The notes under the pieces are model-generated. The model was given only the letters and a program-made list of their open reading frames with translations. It did not search any database and was not told where the DNA came from. From Streptomyces werraensis (GTDB taxonomy: Bacteria; Actinomycetota; Actinomycetes; Streptomycetales; Streptomycetaceae), in assembly GCA_014656175.1 (NCBI GenBank), contig BNBX01000002.1, forward strand, positions 624,776 to 688,775: DNA of 64,000 nt, given 5' to 3'. The translations under genes were made by a program, and so were the position numbers. Shown piece by piece: positions 15,549-23,614 of this stretch. Numbering within the stretch: the first letter of the stretch is position 1; the number at the start of each line of letters is the position of its first letter.

Positions 15549-16700
15549 GTGCAGCTGTCTTTCCTGCAACCGCTCTTCGACCGCCCGGGACCGTGGGCCA
15601 CCGTGTACTTCGACCCTCTGCAGAACGACGAGTCGGGTGCCAAGCGGCGTGAGCTGTCCGTGCGCGAAGCGTGCCGGACGCTCGAGGAGGAGGGTGCCGA
15701 CGCAGCCACCACGGAAGCGGTGCGTGACGCTCTTCTGAGGATCGGGCCCGCGGAGGACCCGGCGGGTCGTGTGGTCTTCGCGGCCGGGGGCGAGGTGGTG
15801 CTCACCCACCGGCTCTCCCGGCCCCCGCGGCGGCAGATCAGCTGCTGGGCCCCGCTGCCCCGGCTGACGCCGCTGCTGGAACTGGCGGGTCAGGACCCCG
15901 TCTGCCTCGTGGCGTACATCGACCGGACGGGCGCCGACCTCGAACTGCGCGGGGCGGCCGGTCCGCGGTCCGCGGGCCAGGTCGAGGGGCAGCAGCACCC
16001 CGTGCACCGCACGACTTCGTCCGACTGGTCCGAGCGGCACTTCCAGCTCAAGGTCGAGAACACATGGGAGCACAACGCCGGTGAGATCGCCGAAGCGCTG
16101 AACGCGGCCTTCGAAGAATCCGGTGCCGACCTGGTCGTCCTGGTCGGTGACCCCCGCGAACGGCCGGCCGTGCACGAGAAGCTCTCCGAAGCGGTCCGCC
16201 GGGTCACGACGGAGACCGAACACGGCGGTCGCGCCGCCGGCTCCGCCTCCCCCGCGCTGGAGGAGGCCATCGAGGAGGCCCGGCGGCGGTACACGCGTCA
16301 CCGCGTCGAGGAGGCGCTCGACCGCTTCCGCGCCGGCCGCGTGGGCACCGACCGGCCCACGGAAGCGGTGGAGGGCATCCCGGCGCTGGTGGAAGCGGCC
16401 CGGGAACACCGCATCGACACGCTGCTCGTCCGGCCCGACGGACCGGAGCTGGACCGCGAGACATGGGTGGGCGCCCGGCCCGACCAGGTAGCGGCACGCC
16501 GGAGCGACGCCCGGACCCTGGGGGAGAGCGATCCGACGCCGGTACGGGCGGACGACGCACTGCTGCGCGCAGCCGCCGTCATCGCCGCCGACGTACTGGT
16601 CGTCCCCCCGGCGGACGAGGACGGCGTGGACGCCACGGACATTCCGACAGGCGGCCTGGGCGCCCTTCTGCGCTGGACCTACGAGACGACTCCGGCATAG
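15549..16700 (+). CDS. baeRF2/Vms1-like peptidyl-tRNA hydrolase-family protein
   Basis: A 383-residue protein resembling mycobacterial Rv2629 and the bacterial release-factor-like (baeRF) families related to eRF1 and Vms1/ANKZF1. An N-terminal region with TVYFDP and a beta-rich core leads to ADLVVLVGDPRERPAVHEKL, the typical release-factor-like domain 2/3 region, and ends in a domain with DVLVVPP. The GTG start at 15549 has a perfect AAGGAGG site 7 bases upstream. Proposed family roles are rescue of stalled ribosomes or peptidyl-tRNA cleavage; no catalytic residue can be confirmed here. It diverges from the HRP1-like CBS gene, which hints at a hypoxia or stress role. Confidence 0.75.
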   Translation: MQLSFLQPLFDRPGPWATVYFDPLQNDESGAKRRELSVREACRTLEEEGADAATTEAVRDALLRIGPAEDPAGRVVFAAGGEVVLTHRLSRPPRRQISCWAPLPRLTPLLELAGQDPVCLVAYIDRTGADLELRGAAGPRSAGQVEGQQHPVHRTTSSDWSERHFQLKVENTWEHNAGEIAEALNAAFEESGADLVVLVGDPRERPAVHEKLSEAVRRVTTETEHGGRAAGSASPALEEAIEEARRRYTRHRVEEALDRFRAGRVGTDRPTEAVEGIPALVEAAREHRIDTLLVRPDGPELDRETWVGARPDQVAARRSDARTLGESDPTPVRADDALLRAAAVIAADVLVVPPADEDGVDATDIPTGGLGALLRWTYETTPA

Positions 16701-16706
16701 GGCGTG

Positions 16707-16748
16707 CCCGCCCGCCCCGGCGGGCTGCCGGTCACCGGGGCGGGCGGG
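16707..16748. terminator. 14-bp-stem bidirectional terminator
   Basis: CCCGCCCGCCCCGG (16707-16720) pairs perfectly with CCGGGGCGGGCGGG (16735-16748) across a 14-base loop. It fills the gap between the convergent baeRF-type gene and the GH6 gene. Confidence 0.8.
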
Positions 16749-16759
16749 GGAGTCCCGGA

Positions 16760-17725
16760 TCAGTAGCCGTAGATCATCTTGTAGGCGACCTCGGGGAGGA
16801 ACTGGCCGGCCGTGGAGCCGGTTCCGACACCGCAGTTGCCGTCGGACTCGCCCGGCGTCTTGATCCACAGGAGCATCTCGGCGCCTCCGCCCTTCTGGGT
16901 GGGCGTACCGATGCGGCGGCCGGAGGGGTTGCACCACTGGCCGTTGGTGCCGTTGCCGTTGCGGCTGGTGTCCACGACGAACGGCTTGGTGTAGCCGTAG
17001 CGGGCGGCCAGTTCGTTGTTGACGGCGTTGCCGTAGGCGGTGTTCTCGGCGGTGGTGATGTAGTTGGAGACGTTGAGCGAGAAGCCGTGGGCCTGTCGGA
17101 GACCGGCTTCGTGGAGACGCCGGGCCATGGTCGCCGCGTCGGCCCAGCGCGGGTTGCCGGCGTCCATGTAGACCCAGGTGTTGGGGGCCTGGCGGTTGAA
17201 CTCGGCGAGTGCACCGGTGAGCATGGCCTCGCGTTCGTCGATCTGGGCCTGGGTCATGCAGCCGTAGTCTCCGAGGGAGTCCGGTTCGAGGATGACGACG
17301 GCCGGGCGGCCGGCGATCCCGCCGGCGAACTGGGCGATCCAGTTGGCGTAGGCGGACGGCGAGGCGGCTCCGCCGGCGGAGTGGCCGCCGCAGTAGTCGC
17401 GGTTGTAGATGTTGTAGGCGACCAGCACGGGCAGCTTGTCCCGCTGGTCCGCCGCCCCGACGTACGCGCCTGTGGCGGTGCCGATGGTTCCGCTCCAGGA
17501 GCCGAACCAGCGGGCCATCGGGGTGTTGGCGATGGAGGCGTTGATCGCGGCGGCCCGGCCGTCGCCGGGGTTGGCGGCCACCCACCTCTTCGCACTGGAG
17601 TCGGGGTCCACGTAGAACCCGCTGGTCATGGTGGTGGGGTCGGCCGCGTGGGCGGAGGGTGCGGCGGCGAACGCCAGCGGCAGAGCACAGAGTGCTGCGA
17701 TCAGGCTGCGGAGTCTGCGGCTCAA
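16760..17725 (-). CDS. Secreted GH6 glycosidase (1,4-beta-cellobiosidase/endoglucanase)
   Basis: A 321-residue extracellular cellulase catalytic domain with no carbohydrate-binding module. Residues 1-27 form a Sec signal peptide (SLIAALCALPLAFAAAPSAHAA). GH6 landmarks are VLVAYNIYNRDC-type (VLVAYNIYNRDYCGG), ILEPDSLGDYG, which contains the catalytic acid Asp in the EPD motif, GFSLNVSNY, FVVDTSRNGNG, and the closing WIKTPGESDGNCG. The TTG at 17725 starts the signal peptide and has GAGGT 7 bases upstream. A TTGACA promoter and LacI-type operators lie directly upstream, so it is repressed by a LacI-family protein, probably the divergent gene or a CebR. Confidence 0.92.
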   Translation of the reverse strand: MSRRLRSLIAALCALPLAFAAAPSAHAADPTTMTSGFYVDPDSSAKRWVAANPGDGRAAAINASIANTPMARWFGSWSGTIGTATGAYVGAADQRDKLPVLVAYNIYNRDYCGGHSAGGAASPSAYANWIAQFAGGIAGRPAVVILEPDSLGDYGCMTQAQIDEREAMLTGALAEFNRQAPNTWVYMDAGNPRWADAATMARRLHEAGLRQAHGFSLNVSNYITTAENTAYGNAVNNELAARYGYTKPFVVDTSRNGNGTNGQWCNPSGRRIGTPTQKGGGAEMLLWIKTPGESDGNCGVGTGSTAGQFLPEVAYKMIYGY

Positions 17726-17757
17726 GACAGTACCTCGATTTCAGAGGAGTTGCGCTT

Positions 17758-17771
17758 TGGGAGCGCTCCCA
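17758..17771. promoter_or_regulatory. CebR-type operator TGGGAGCGCTCCCA
   Basis: A perfect 14-bp palindrome identical to the known consensus for the cellobiose repressor CebR of streptomycetes. It lies 33-46 bases before the GH6 start codon and just downstream of the predicted transcription start. This supports cello-oligosaccharide induction of the cellulase gene. Confidence 0.85.
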
Positions 17772-17887
17772 CTGGAAGCGGTCCCAATCGTGTGGGCGAG
17801 CTGATGGGCTGTCAATAGCCGGTGCAGTAATGGACTTTCAGAGCGGAAAGCAGGGTCCGTACGGTCACTCGACTGGAAGCGGTCCCA
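17771..17887. promoter_or_regulatory. Two identical LacI-type sites ACTGGAAGCGGTCCCA
   Basis: The 16-base sequence occurs at 17771-17786 and again at 17872-17887, 101 bases apart. Its core TGGAAGCGGTCCCA differs from the CebR palindrome at only a few positions. The first copy abuts the CebR palindrome at the GH6 promoter; the second is 49 bases before the LacI-family gene. The spacing would allow a repressor to control both promoters, perhaps by a loop. Confidence 0.65.
17787..17815 (-). promoter_or_regulatory. GH6 promoter TTGACA-N17-CACGAT
   Basis: On the minus strand TTGACA (17815-17810) and CACGAT (17792-17787) are separated by 17 bases. The predicted start site would fall in the first LacI-type site, and both operators cover the region from the start site onward. 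Confidence 0.6.
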
Positions 17888-17935
17888 TCTCGTGCCTCCC
17901 GTAAGCGCCCCCGGCCTGTGAAAGACTCACGAGCC

Positions 17936-18949
17936 ATGGCAGAAGCAGCGCCGCGTCGGCATCCGACGCTCGACGAGGTGGCCGAACGCGCCGGCGTTTC
18001 CCGCTCCGTGGCCTCCCGCGCCCTCAACAACGCCCCGCACGTCAGCCGTGCCAAGCGCGAGGCTGTCGAACGGGCCGTGCGGCAACTCGGCTACGTACCC
18101 AATCCGACCGCCCGCGCGCTGGCCACCCGCCAGACGGGAGCGGCCGCCCTGGTCGTCTCGGGAGAGGATCCGTCGATCTTCGCCGATCCCTTCTTCGCCC
18201 GGGTGATCGTGGGGGCGTCGGCCGCCCTGGACGAGGCCGACCTGCATCTGATGCTGTGCCTGGCCGCTTCCGACCGGGGCCGCAAGCGGGTCGAGGAGCT
18301 CATGCGGTCCAGGGGCGCGGACGGTGTGATGCTGATGGCGCTGCGCGAGGACGATCCGCTGACCCGGATGGCCGACGAGGCGCAGATGCCCGTCGTGTTC
18401 GGCGGGCGCCCGGTCGGCTCGGCTCCCCGGTGGTACGTGGACGTGGACAACGTCGGCGGAGCGCGCGAGGCGACCGAGCATCTGGTCTCACTCGGCCGCA
18501 GGCGCGTGGCGGTGATCTGCGGGCGTCTGGACACCGAGGCCGGGCGCGCCCGGTACCGCGGCTACCGGGACGCCATGCTGGGCGCCGGTCTCGATCCGTA
18601 CCCGCCGCTGGAGGGGGACTTCACGGAGCGCAGCGGAGCCGCCGCCATGGCCGCGCTGCTGGCCGGACACCCCGACGTGGACGGAGTGTTCGCCGCCAAC
18701 GACAACATGGCGGCGGGAGCGCTGCGCACCCTGCGGGAGGCCGGCCGGCGGGTCCCCGCCGACGTCGCCGTGGTCGGCTTCGACGACCTGACGGCCGCAC
18801 AGATCGCCGATCCGCCGCTCACCACCGTCCATCAGCCCGTGGAGGCCCTCGGACGGGAGATGGCGCGCATGCTCGTCGCGCTCGTCAACGGGCAGGACCC
18901 CACCCCGCTCGTCCTCCCCACCCGCCTGGCCGTCCGGGCCAGCGCCTGA
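17936..18949 (+). CDS. LacI-family sugar repressor
   Basis: A 337-residue regulator. The N-terminal helix-turn-helix and hinge are PTLDEVAERAGVSRSVASRALNNAPHVSRAKREAV to YVPNPTARALATRQTG. The rest is a periplasmic-binding-like sugar domain (VVFGGRPVG, VDNVGGAREATEHL, GVFAANDNMAAGALRTL, VVGFDDL). The ATG at 17936 is preferred; a GTG at 17918 would add six residues. It diverges from GH6 and has a LacI-type site upstream of its own start, so autoregulation and control of the cellulase are likely. Its ligand is probably a plant-derived oligosaccharide. Confidence 0.9.
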   Translation: MAEAAPRRHPTLDEVAERAGVSRSVASRALNNAPHVSRAKREAVERAVRQLGYVPNPTARALATRQTGAAALVVSGEDPSIFADPFFARVIVGASAALDEADLHLMLCLAASDRGRKRVEELMRSRGADGVMLMALREDDPLTRMADEAQMPVVFGGRPVGSAPRWYVDVDNVGGAREATEHLVSLGRRRVAVICGRLDTEAGRARYRGYRDAMLGAGLDPYPPLEGDFTERSGAAAMAALLAGHPDVDGVFAANDNMAAGALRTLREAGRRVPADVAVVGFDDLTAAQIADPPLTTVHQPVEALGREMARMLVALVNGQDPTPLVLPTRLAVRASA

Positions 18950-19106
18950 CTCCTCACTGCCCGCAGGGGCGGACCCAGGTCCGAACGAGTCGCTCCCGGA
19001 CAGGCGCGGGGCCTCCAGGGAGCCGGTCGGGGGGACCGAGCCGTTCCAGCGGGCTCACGGTTCTCCTGGCCGGGCGGCGGCCGGGCGGTGCGGTCGATGG
19101 ATCGGT

Positions 19107-20717
19107 TCAGGGCGTGGACACCTCGAACCGCGTGACGCGGACCGCGCCGCCGAGGGCCTGAGTGGCGTGGTTGAAGAGGGCGAACCGGTAGCCCATGAAG
19201 AACCGCCAGTCGTTGCCCATGGAGAAGGCGGGTCCGAGACGGGTGAACGTGATGCCGTCGGTGCTGTAGGAGAAGGTCCCGGGGCGCGGTGCGCCGGGTC
19301 GGATGTCCGCGTTCGCGCGCAACCAGATGCGGCTGCCGGAGACGGGCGCGCTCGCGATCTCGGTGCCGGTGCCGGTGGTGTTCCAGTTGCCGTCCATGGT
19401 CAGTCCGGTGACCATCACCACCCGTGTCGCGCCGCCGTCGCGCTTGAGACCGATCCAGGCGGAGGAGTCGCGCAGCAGCGCAAGCCCCGCCCGGTCGCCG
19501 TCCCGCATCGCGGAGTGGTCGAGCTGGGCCGTGGCGGTAGAGGTGGGGCCCTGGATGCGGTGCGTGAGGGTGTTGCGGGCCCAGTAGAGGTCGTGGGTGA
19601 CGGTCGCGGTCCGCAGCGTCAGGCCGTCGCCGACCGACCACTTCGTGTTGTCGGGGTTGTGATTCCACTCCCATCGCGGTTGCAGGCTCGTACCGTCGAA
19701 GGTGTCGACGCCGGTCATGGGGGTGACCTGGCGGGGCGGAGCGGGCACGGCCGGACTGGGATACGCGGCGCCCCACGCGCCGTTGACGAGCTGTACGACG
19801 GGCCAGCCGTCCGCGGTCCAGGTGACCGGCGCCAGGGCGGGCATGCGGCCGCCGGGGTAGGCGTCGACGAAGGCCATGTAGTACCAGGCGCCGCTCTGCG
19901 TCCGCACCAGCCCGCCCTGGTGGGGGACGCCGCCGCCGGGGATCGGTCCGCGCAGGTCGAGGAGGATTTGCCGCATCGTGTACGGGCCGAAGGGGCCGCT
20001 CGAGGACTTGAGGATGTACTGGCCGTTCGCGGGGCGGGTCAGGAAGATGTAGTACTGCCCGTTGATCTTGTAGAAGCGGGCGCCCTCCAGGGTGCCGACG
20101 CTGGACGGTGTCCTGAACACCTCCTGCGCACGGACCTGGTTGCGGCCGTCGGGCGAGAGCTGGGCCACGCTGATGGTGGTGTTGCCGTACGCCACGTAGA
20201 GGGTGTCGTCGGTGTCGACGAGCAGGCCGGCGTCGTAGTAGGGGGTGCTGATCGTCGTCAGCCTGCTCCACGGCCCCTCCACCGCGGTGGCGGTGTACAC
20301 GTACGTCCGGGCGAAGTCGATCTGGCCGAGCCAGTAGAAGGTCCTGTTGCTGGGCCGGTAGGCCAGTGACGATGCCCAGATTCCTCTGACGTAGCCGCGG
20401 GCGCCGTTCAGGTCGTACTTGGCGCCGAAGTCGAGGACGGGTACCGCATGGCCGGCGATCTCCCAGTTCACCAGGTCGTACGAGCGCAGAACGGGCGCGC
20501 CCGGCGAGTAGTGCATCGTCGAGGCCGAGGCGTAGTAGGTGTCGCCGACCCGCATGATGTCGATGTCCGCGAAGTCCTGCCAGATCACCGGGTTCGTGTA
20601 CTGCGCCGCGGCCGCGAGGGCGGGCCCCGGGCGGAGGAGGGCGCCGGCGGCCAGGCCGGTGGCGGCCGCGAGCGTGCGGCGTCGGGTCAGATGCTGATGT
20701 GACCATGACAGGTCCAT
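19107..20717 (-). CDS. Secreted GH43-family beta-xylosidase/arabinofuranosidase
   Basis: A 536-residue exported glycosidase. A twin-arginine-type signal (TRRRTLAAATGLAAGALL) is followed by the five-bladed GH43 propeller from YTNPVIWQDFADIDIMRVGDTYY, which holds the catalytic base Asp, with the general acid Glu probably in VGTLEGARFYKI. A C-terminal beta sandwich (about residue 330 on: DTFDGTSLQPRWEWNHNPDNTKWSV) matches the accessory domain of two-domain GH43 enzymes. The ATG at 20717 has GAGGTGA 7 bases upstream. It releases xylose or arabinose from hemicellulose side chains. It shares an intergenic region rich in TTCGAA dyads with the divergent GH27 gene. Confidence 0.88.
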   Translation of the reverse strand: MDLSWSHQHLTRRRTLAAATGLAAGALLRPGPALAAAAQYTNPVIWQDFADIDIMRVGDTYYASASTMHYSPGAPVLRSYDLVNWEIAGHAVPVLDFGAKYDLNGARGYVRGIWASSLAYRPSNRTFYWLGQIDFARTYVYTATAVEGPWSRLTTISTPYYDAGLLVDTDDTLYVAYGNTTISVAQLSPDGRNQVRAQEVFRTPSSVGTLEGARFYKINGQYYIFLTRPANGQYILKSSSGPFGPYTMRQILLDLRGPIPGGGVPHQGGLVRTQSGAWYYMAFVDAYPGGRMPALAPVTWTADGWPVVQLVNGAWGAAYPSPAVPAPPRQVTPMTGVDTFDGTSLQPRWEWNHNPDNTKWSVGDGLTLRTATVTHDLYWARNTLTHRIQGPTSTATAQLDHSAMRDGDRAGLALLRDSSAWIGLKRDGGATRVVMVTGLTMDGNWNTTGTGTEIASAPVSGSRIWLRANADIRPGAPRPGTFSYSTDGITFTRLGPAFSMGNDWRFFMGYRFALFNHATQALGGAVRVTRFEVSTP

Positions 20718-21025
20718 GGGTGTTCACCTCGAGTTCATCGGTCGGAGCGGCTCTGTCGCGCGCGAGGTTCGAGATATCGAACGTGGTGCGAGGTGTCGAG
20801 CATTCTGGATGATAGGAGGGTGGCCTGCACCGTCAACCCGTCTCGCACGAGTCGTGCGCCGCTTCGAAAAGTTCGAAGCGTCTGGTGCGGAGGCGACACC
20901 TCCTGCTTCTCAGGGAGGTGTTGACAGTCGCGGCCGTCTCTCTAGTATCCGTGGGGCGTCCGAAATTTCCGAACGGCGATCGAAATTTCGAACCATTCCT
21001 TCCCCCTCCCGTCGAAGGAGTCCCG
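20718..21025. promoter_or_regulatory. Shared GH43/GH27 control region with TTCGAA-type dyads
   Basis: This 308-base gap holds three sets of dyads. GTTCGA-N4-TCGAAC is at 20767-20782. GCTTCGAA-AAG-TTCGAAGC, with 8-bp arms, is at 20861-20879. The pair CGAAATTTCCGAAC and TCGAAATTTCGA lies at 20961-20991 just after the GH27 promoter. The shared TTCGAA theme points to one repressor for both genes. No regulator gene for it is adjacent apart from the LacI-family gene. Confidence 0.6.
20921..20948 (+). promoter_or_regulatory. GH27 promoter TTGACA-N16-TAGTAT
   Basis: A consensus -35 box (20921-20926) and a good -10 box (20943-20948) with a 16-base spacer. The start site would be near 20955, directly before the CGAAATTTC repeats, which fits a block-type repressor. 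Confidence 0.75.
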
Positions 21026-22672
21026 TTGCCCAGACGATTACGCGGACGACTGTTCCGCCTCCTCACGGCCGCCGCGCTGACGGTGACCGCGTCCGTGACG
21101 GCCTCGGCGCAGTCCACCGCCACGGCCGCGCCGGGCAGTCCGGCGCTCACCCCGCCGCTGGGGTGGAACAGCTGGAACAGCTTCGGGTGCGGAATCACCG
21201 AGGCCCAGGTCCGGCAGGCCGCCGACGCCATGGTGTCCTCGGGCATGCGGGACGCCGGTTACCGGTACGTCGTGGTCGACGACTGCTGGTTCGATCCGCA
21301 GCGCGACGCGCAGGGCAACCTGCGGGCCAACCCGACGAAGTTCCCGAGCGGGATGAAGGCTCTCGGGGACTACATCCACAGCAAGGGCCTGAAGTTCGGC
21401 ATATATCAGGTGCCCGGCGAGCGCACCTGCGCGCAGACGGTGGGCACTTACCCCGGCTCCACGGGCAGCAGAGGCCATGAGGTCCAGGACGCCGCCACGT
21501 TCGCATCGTGGGGGGTCGACTACCTCAAGTACGACTGGTGTTCCTCGAGCGGCACGCGTGACGAGCAGGTCGCGCGGTTCACACTGATGCGTGACGCCCT
21601 GCGCGCCACCGGCCGGCCGATCGTCTACAGCATCAACCCCAACAGCTTCCACGCCATCACGGGGTCCACGTACAACTGGGGCGAGGTCGCCGACCTGTGG
21701 CGGACGACCGAGGACCTGCTCGACATCTGGCAGAACGGCAACACCAACAGCTACCCGATGGGCGTCGGCAACGTCCTGGACGTCAATGCGCCGCTGGCCG
21801 CACAGTCCGGCCCGGGGCACTGGAACGACCCCGACATGCTGGTCGTCGGCCGCCCCGGCCTGTCGCTGACCGAGTCCCGCTCCCACTTCGCCCTGTGGGC
21901 GCTGATGAGTGCCCCGCTGATGGCCGGCAACGACATCCGCACGATGTCCGCCGACGTCAGCGCGATCCTGCGCAACCCGCGTCTGCTGGCGGTGAACCAG
22001 GACTCCCTGGGCGCGGGCGGACGAAGGGTGCGCGATGACGGCGACATCGAGGTGTTCGCCAAGCCCCTGGCGGACGGTTCGGTCGCGGTGGGGCTGTTCA
22101 ACCGGGGCGGGAGCGCGGCGACGGTCACCACGACGGCCGCCCAAATCGGTCTGGGCGGAGGGCCCTTCACCCTCACCGATCTGTGGACCGGCGGCACGTC
22201 GAGCACGTCCGGGCAGATCTCGGCGAGCGTCCCCGCGCACGGCGTCGCCGTGTATCGGGTGAGCGGCGGCAGCCCCCTGGCCGCCACCACCTCACGCCTG
22301 CGGGGCAACGCCTCCGGCCGCTGCGTGGACGTGGACAACGCCTCCACGGCCGCCGGTGCCGCGACTCTGCTCTGGGACTGCCACACGGCCGCCAACCAGC
22401 TGTGGACCACATGGGCGGGCGGCGAGATCCGCGTCTACGGCGACAAGTGCCTGGACGCCTACGACCAGGGCACAGCCAACGGCACCCGTGTCATCACCTG
22501 GCCCTGCAACGGCCAGAACAACCAGAAGTGGACCGTCGGCTCCGACGGTTCGATCCGCAACGTCCACTCCGGACTGTGCCTCGACGCCAACGGGGCCGGC
22601 GCCGCCAACGGGACCCCGCTGGTGCTGTGGACCTGCAACGGCCAGGCCAACCAGAAGTGGAACCGCGCCTGA
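21026..22672 (+). CDS. Secreted GH27 alpha-galactosidase with ricin-B domain
   Basis: A 548-residue exported enzyme. The TTG at 21026 is chosen because GAAGGAG ends 5 bases upstream and the following residues form a signal peptide (RLLTAAALTVTASVTASAQS). The GH27 barrel begins at LTPPLGWNSWNSFGCG; VVVDDCWF, the nucleophile Asp in YLKYDWC, and the acid/base region RTTEDLLDIW are clear. After the C-terminal beta domain, a carbohydrate-binding module 13 (ricin B) starts near residue 420, with QLW and QKW repeats (ANQLWTTW, NQKWTVGSDG, NQKWNRA). It removes terminal alpha-galactose from galactomannan or related polymers. Confidence 0.93.
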   Translation: MPRRLRGRLFRLLTAAALTVTASVTASAQSTATAAPGSPALTPPLGWNSWNSFGCGITEAQVRQAADAMVSSGMRDAGYRYVVVDDCWFDPQRDAQGNLRANPTKFPSGMKALGDYIHSKGLKFGIYQVPGERTCAQTVGTYPGSTGSRGHEVQDAATFASWGVDYLKYDWCSSSGTRDEQVARFTLMRDALRATGRPIVYSINPNSFHAITGSTYNWGEVADLWRTTEDLLDIWQNGNTNSYPMGVGNVLDVNAPLAAQSGPGHWNDPDMLVVGRPGLSLTESRSHFALWALMSAPLMAGNDIRTMSADVSAILRNPRLLAVNQDSLGAGGRRVRDDGDIEVFAKPLADGSVAVGLFNRGGSAATVTTTAAQIGLGGGPFTLTDLWTGGTSSTSGQISASVPAHGVAVYRVSGGSPLAATTSRLRGNASGRCVDVDNASTAAGAATLLWDCHTAANQLWTTWAGGEIRVYGDKCLDAYDQGTANGTRVITWPCNGQNNQKWTVGSDGSIRNVHSGLCLDANGAGAANGTPLVLWTCNGQANQKWNRA

Positions 22673-22686
22673 GCGACACGGCACCG

Positions 22687-22722
22687 GGCCGTGGCCGGAG
22701 CGACAGCACCCCGGCCACGGCC
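22687..22722. terminator. 12-bp-stem terminator between convergent genes
   Basis: GGCCGTGGCCGG (22687-22698) and CCGGCCACGGCC (22711-22722) pair perfectly with a 12-base loop, 14 bases after the GH27 stop and before the convergent ABC transporter genes. Confidence 0.8.
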
Positions 22723-22828
22723 TCCCGCACGGCTGCCGCATCCAGTGCGCAAGCCCGAGTACTGCCTCACTGACAGGGGGCCCGCGCTCCTGTGTGCCCG
22801 TCGACGCCGACAGTGCCGGGTGGGCCCT

Positions 22829-23614
22829 TCAGCCGCGTGGCTCTTCGGGGAGGAACGTCACCTGCGGGGCGCCCGTGCGCGGATGGGTGCCGACTTCCGC
22901 CGCCACTCCGTAGACCTCGGCCAGGAGCCGCGGGGTGAGGATCTCGGCGGGCGGTCCCGAGGCGGTGACCTCACCGTCGTGCAGGACGTAGAGGCGGTCG
23001 CAGTAGTAGGCGGCGAGGTTGAGGTCGTGCAGGGCGAGCAGCACGGTCGTGGGCAGGCGCCGCAGGACGCCGAGTACGGACAGTTGGTGCCGGATGTCGA
23101 GGTGGTTGGTGGGTTCGTCGAGGACCAGGAGGGTGGGCTGCTGGGCGAGGGCGCGCGCGATGAGGACGCGCTGTCGCTCGCCGCCGGAGAGCCGGTCGAA
23201 GGGACGGTCGGCCAGGTGGGCGGCGTCGACCGCGCGGAGTGCGGAGTCGATGAGGCCGGCGTCCTCGGGGGTGTCGCCGGCGAGGAGACGCTTGTGCGGG
23301 GTGCGGCCCATGGCGACGACCTCGCGGACGGCGAGGTCGAAGTCGGCTGCCGAGTCCTGGACCACCGCCGCCACGGTGCGGGCCATGTGCCGCACAGGCA
23401 TCGACCAGGCGTCGCCCCCGTCGACCCGGACCTGGCCGGTGTCGGGGCGCAGGACGCGGTAGACGGTGCGCAGGAGGCTGGACTTTCCGCTGCCGTTGGG
23501 GCCCACGAGCCCGATGGTCTCGCCCGGGCGGGCGGTCAGGGAGACGTCGCGCACCAGGTGGCGGGCTCCGGCGGTGAGCGTGACACCGTCGACGCTCAGT
23601 TCGCTCGCGGTCAT
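22829..23614 (-). CDS. btuD: ABC transporter ATPase, cobalamin/siderophore type
   Basis: A 261-residue ATPase of the FecE/BtuD class. Walker A is GPNGSGKSS, the Q-loop is VVQDSAAD, the signature is LSGGERQRV, Walker B is LLVLDEPT and the H-loop is ALHD. It energises import through the FecCD-type permease encoded just upstream; the start codon overlaps the permease stop (ATGA). Without context it would be called an iron-siderophore ATPase, but the cobalamin riboswitch in the leader of this operon points to a corrinoid substrate. Confidence 0.87.
   Translation of the reverse strand: MTASELSVDGVTLTAGARHLVRDVSLTARPGETIGLVGPNGSGKSSLLRTVYRVLRPDTGQVRVDGGDAWSMPVRHMARTVAAVVQDSAADFDLAVREVVAMGRTPHKRLLAGDTPEDAGLIDSALRAVDAAHLADRPFDRLSGGERQRVLIARALAQQPTLLVLDEPTNHLDIRHQLSVLGVLRRLPTTVLLALHDLNLAAYYCDRLYVLHDGEVTASGPPAEILTPRLLAEVYGVAAEVGTHPRTGAPQVTFLPEEPRG

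Noticed and set aside
20767..20782. GTTCGA-N4-TCGAAC as a LexA box
   Set aside because: The half-sites are in the reverse order from the LexA consensus; it fits the local TTCGAA operator family better.
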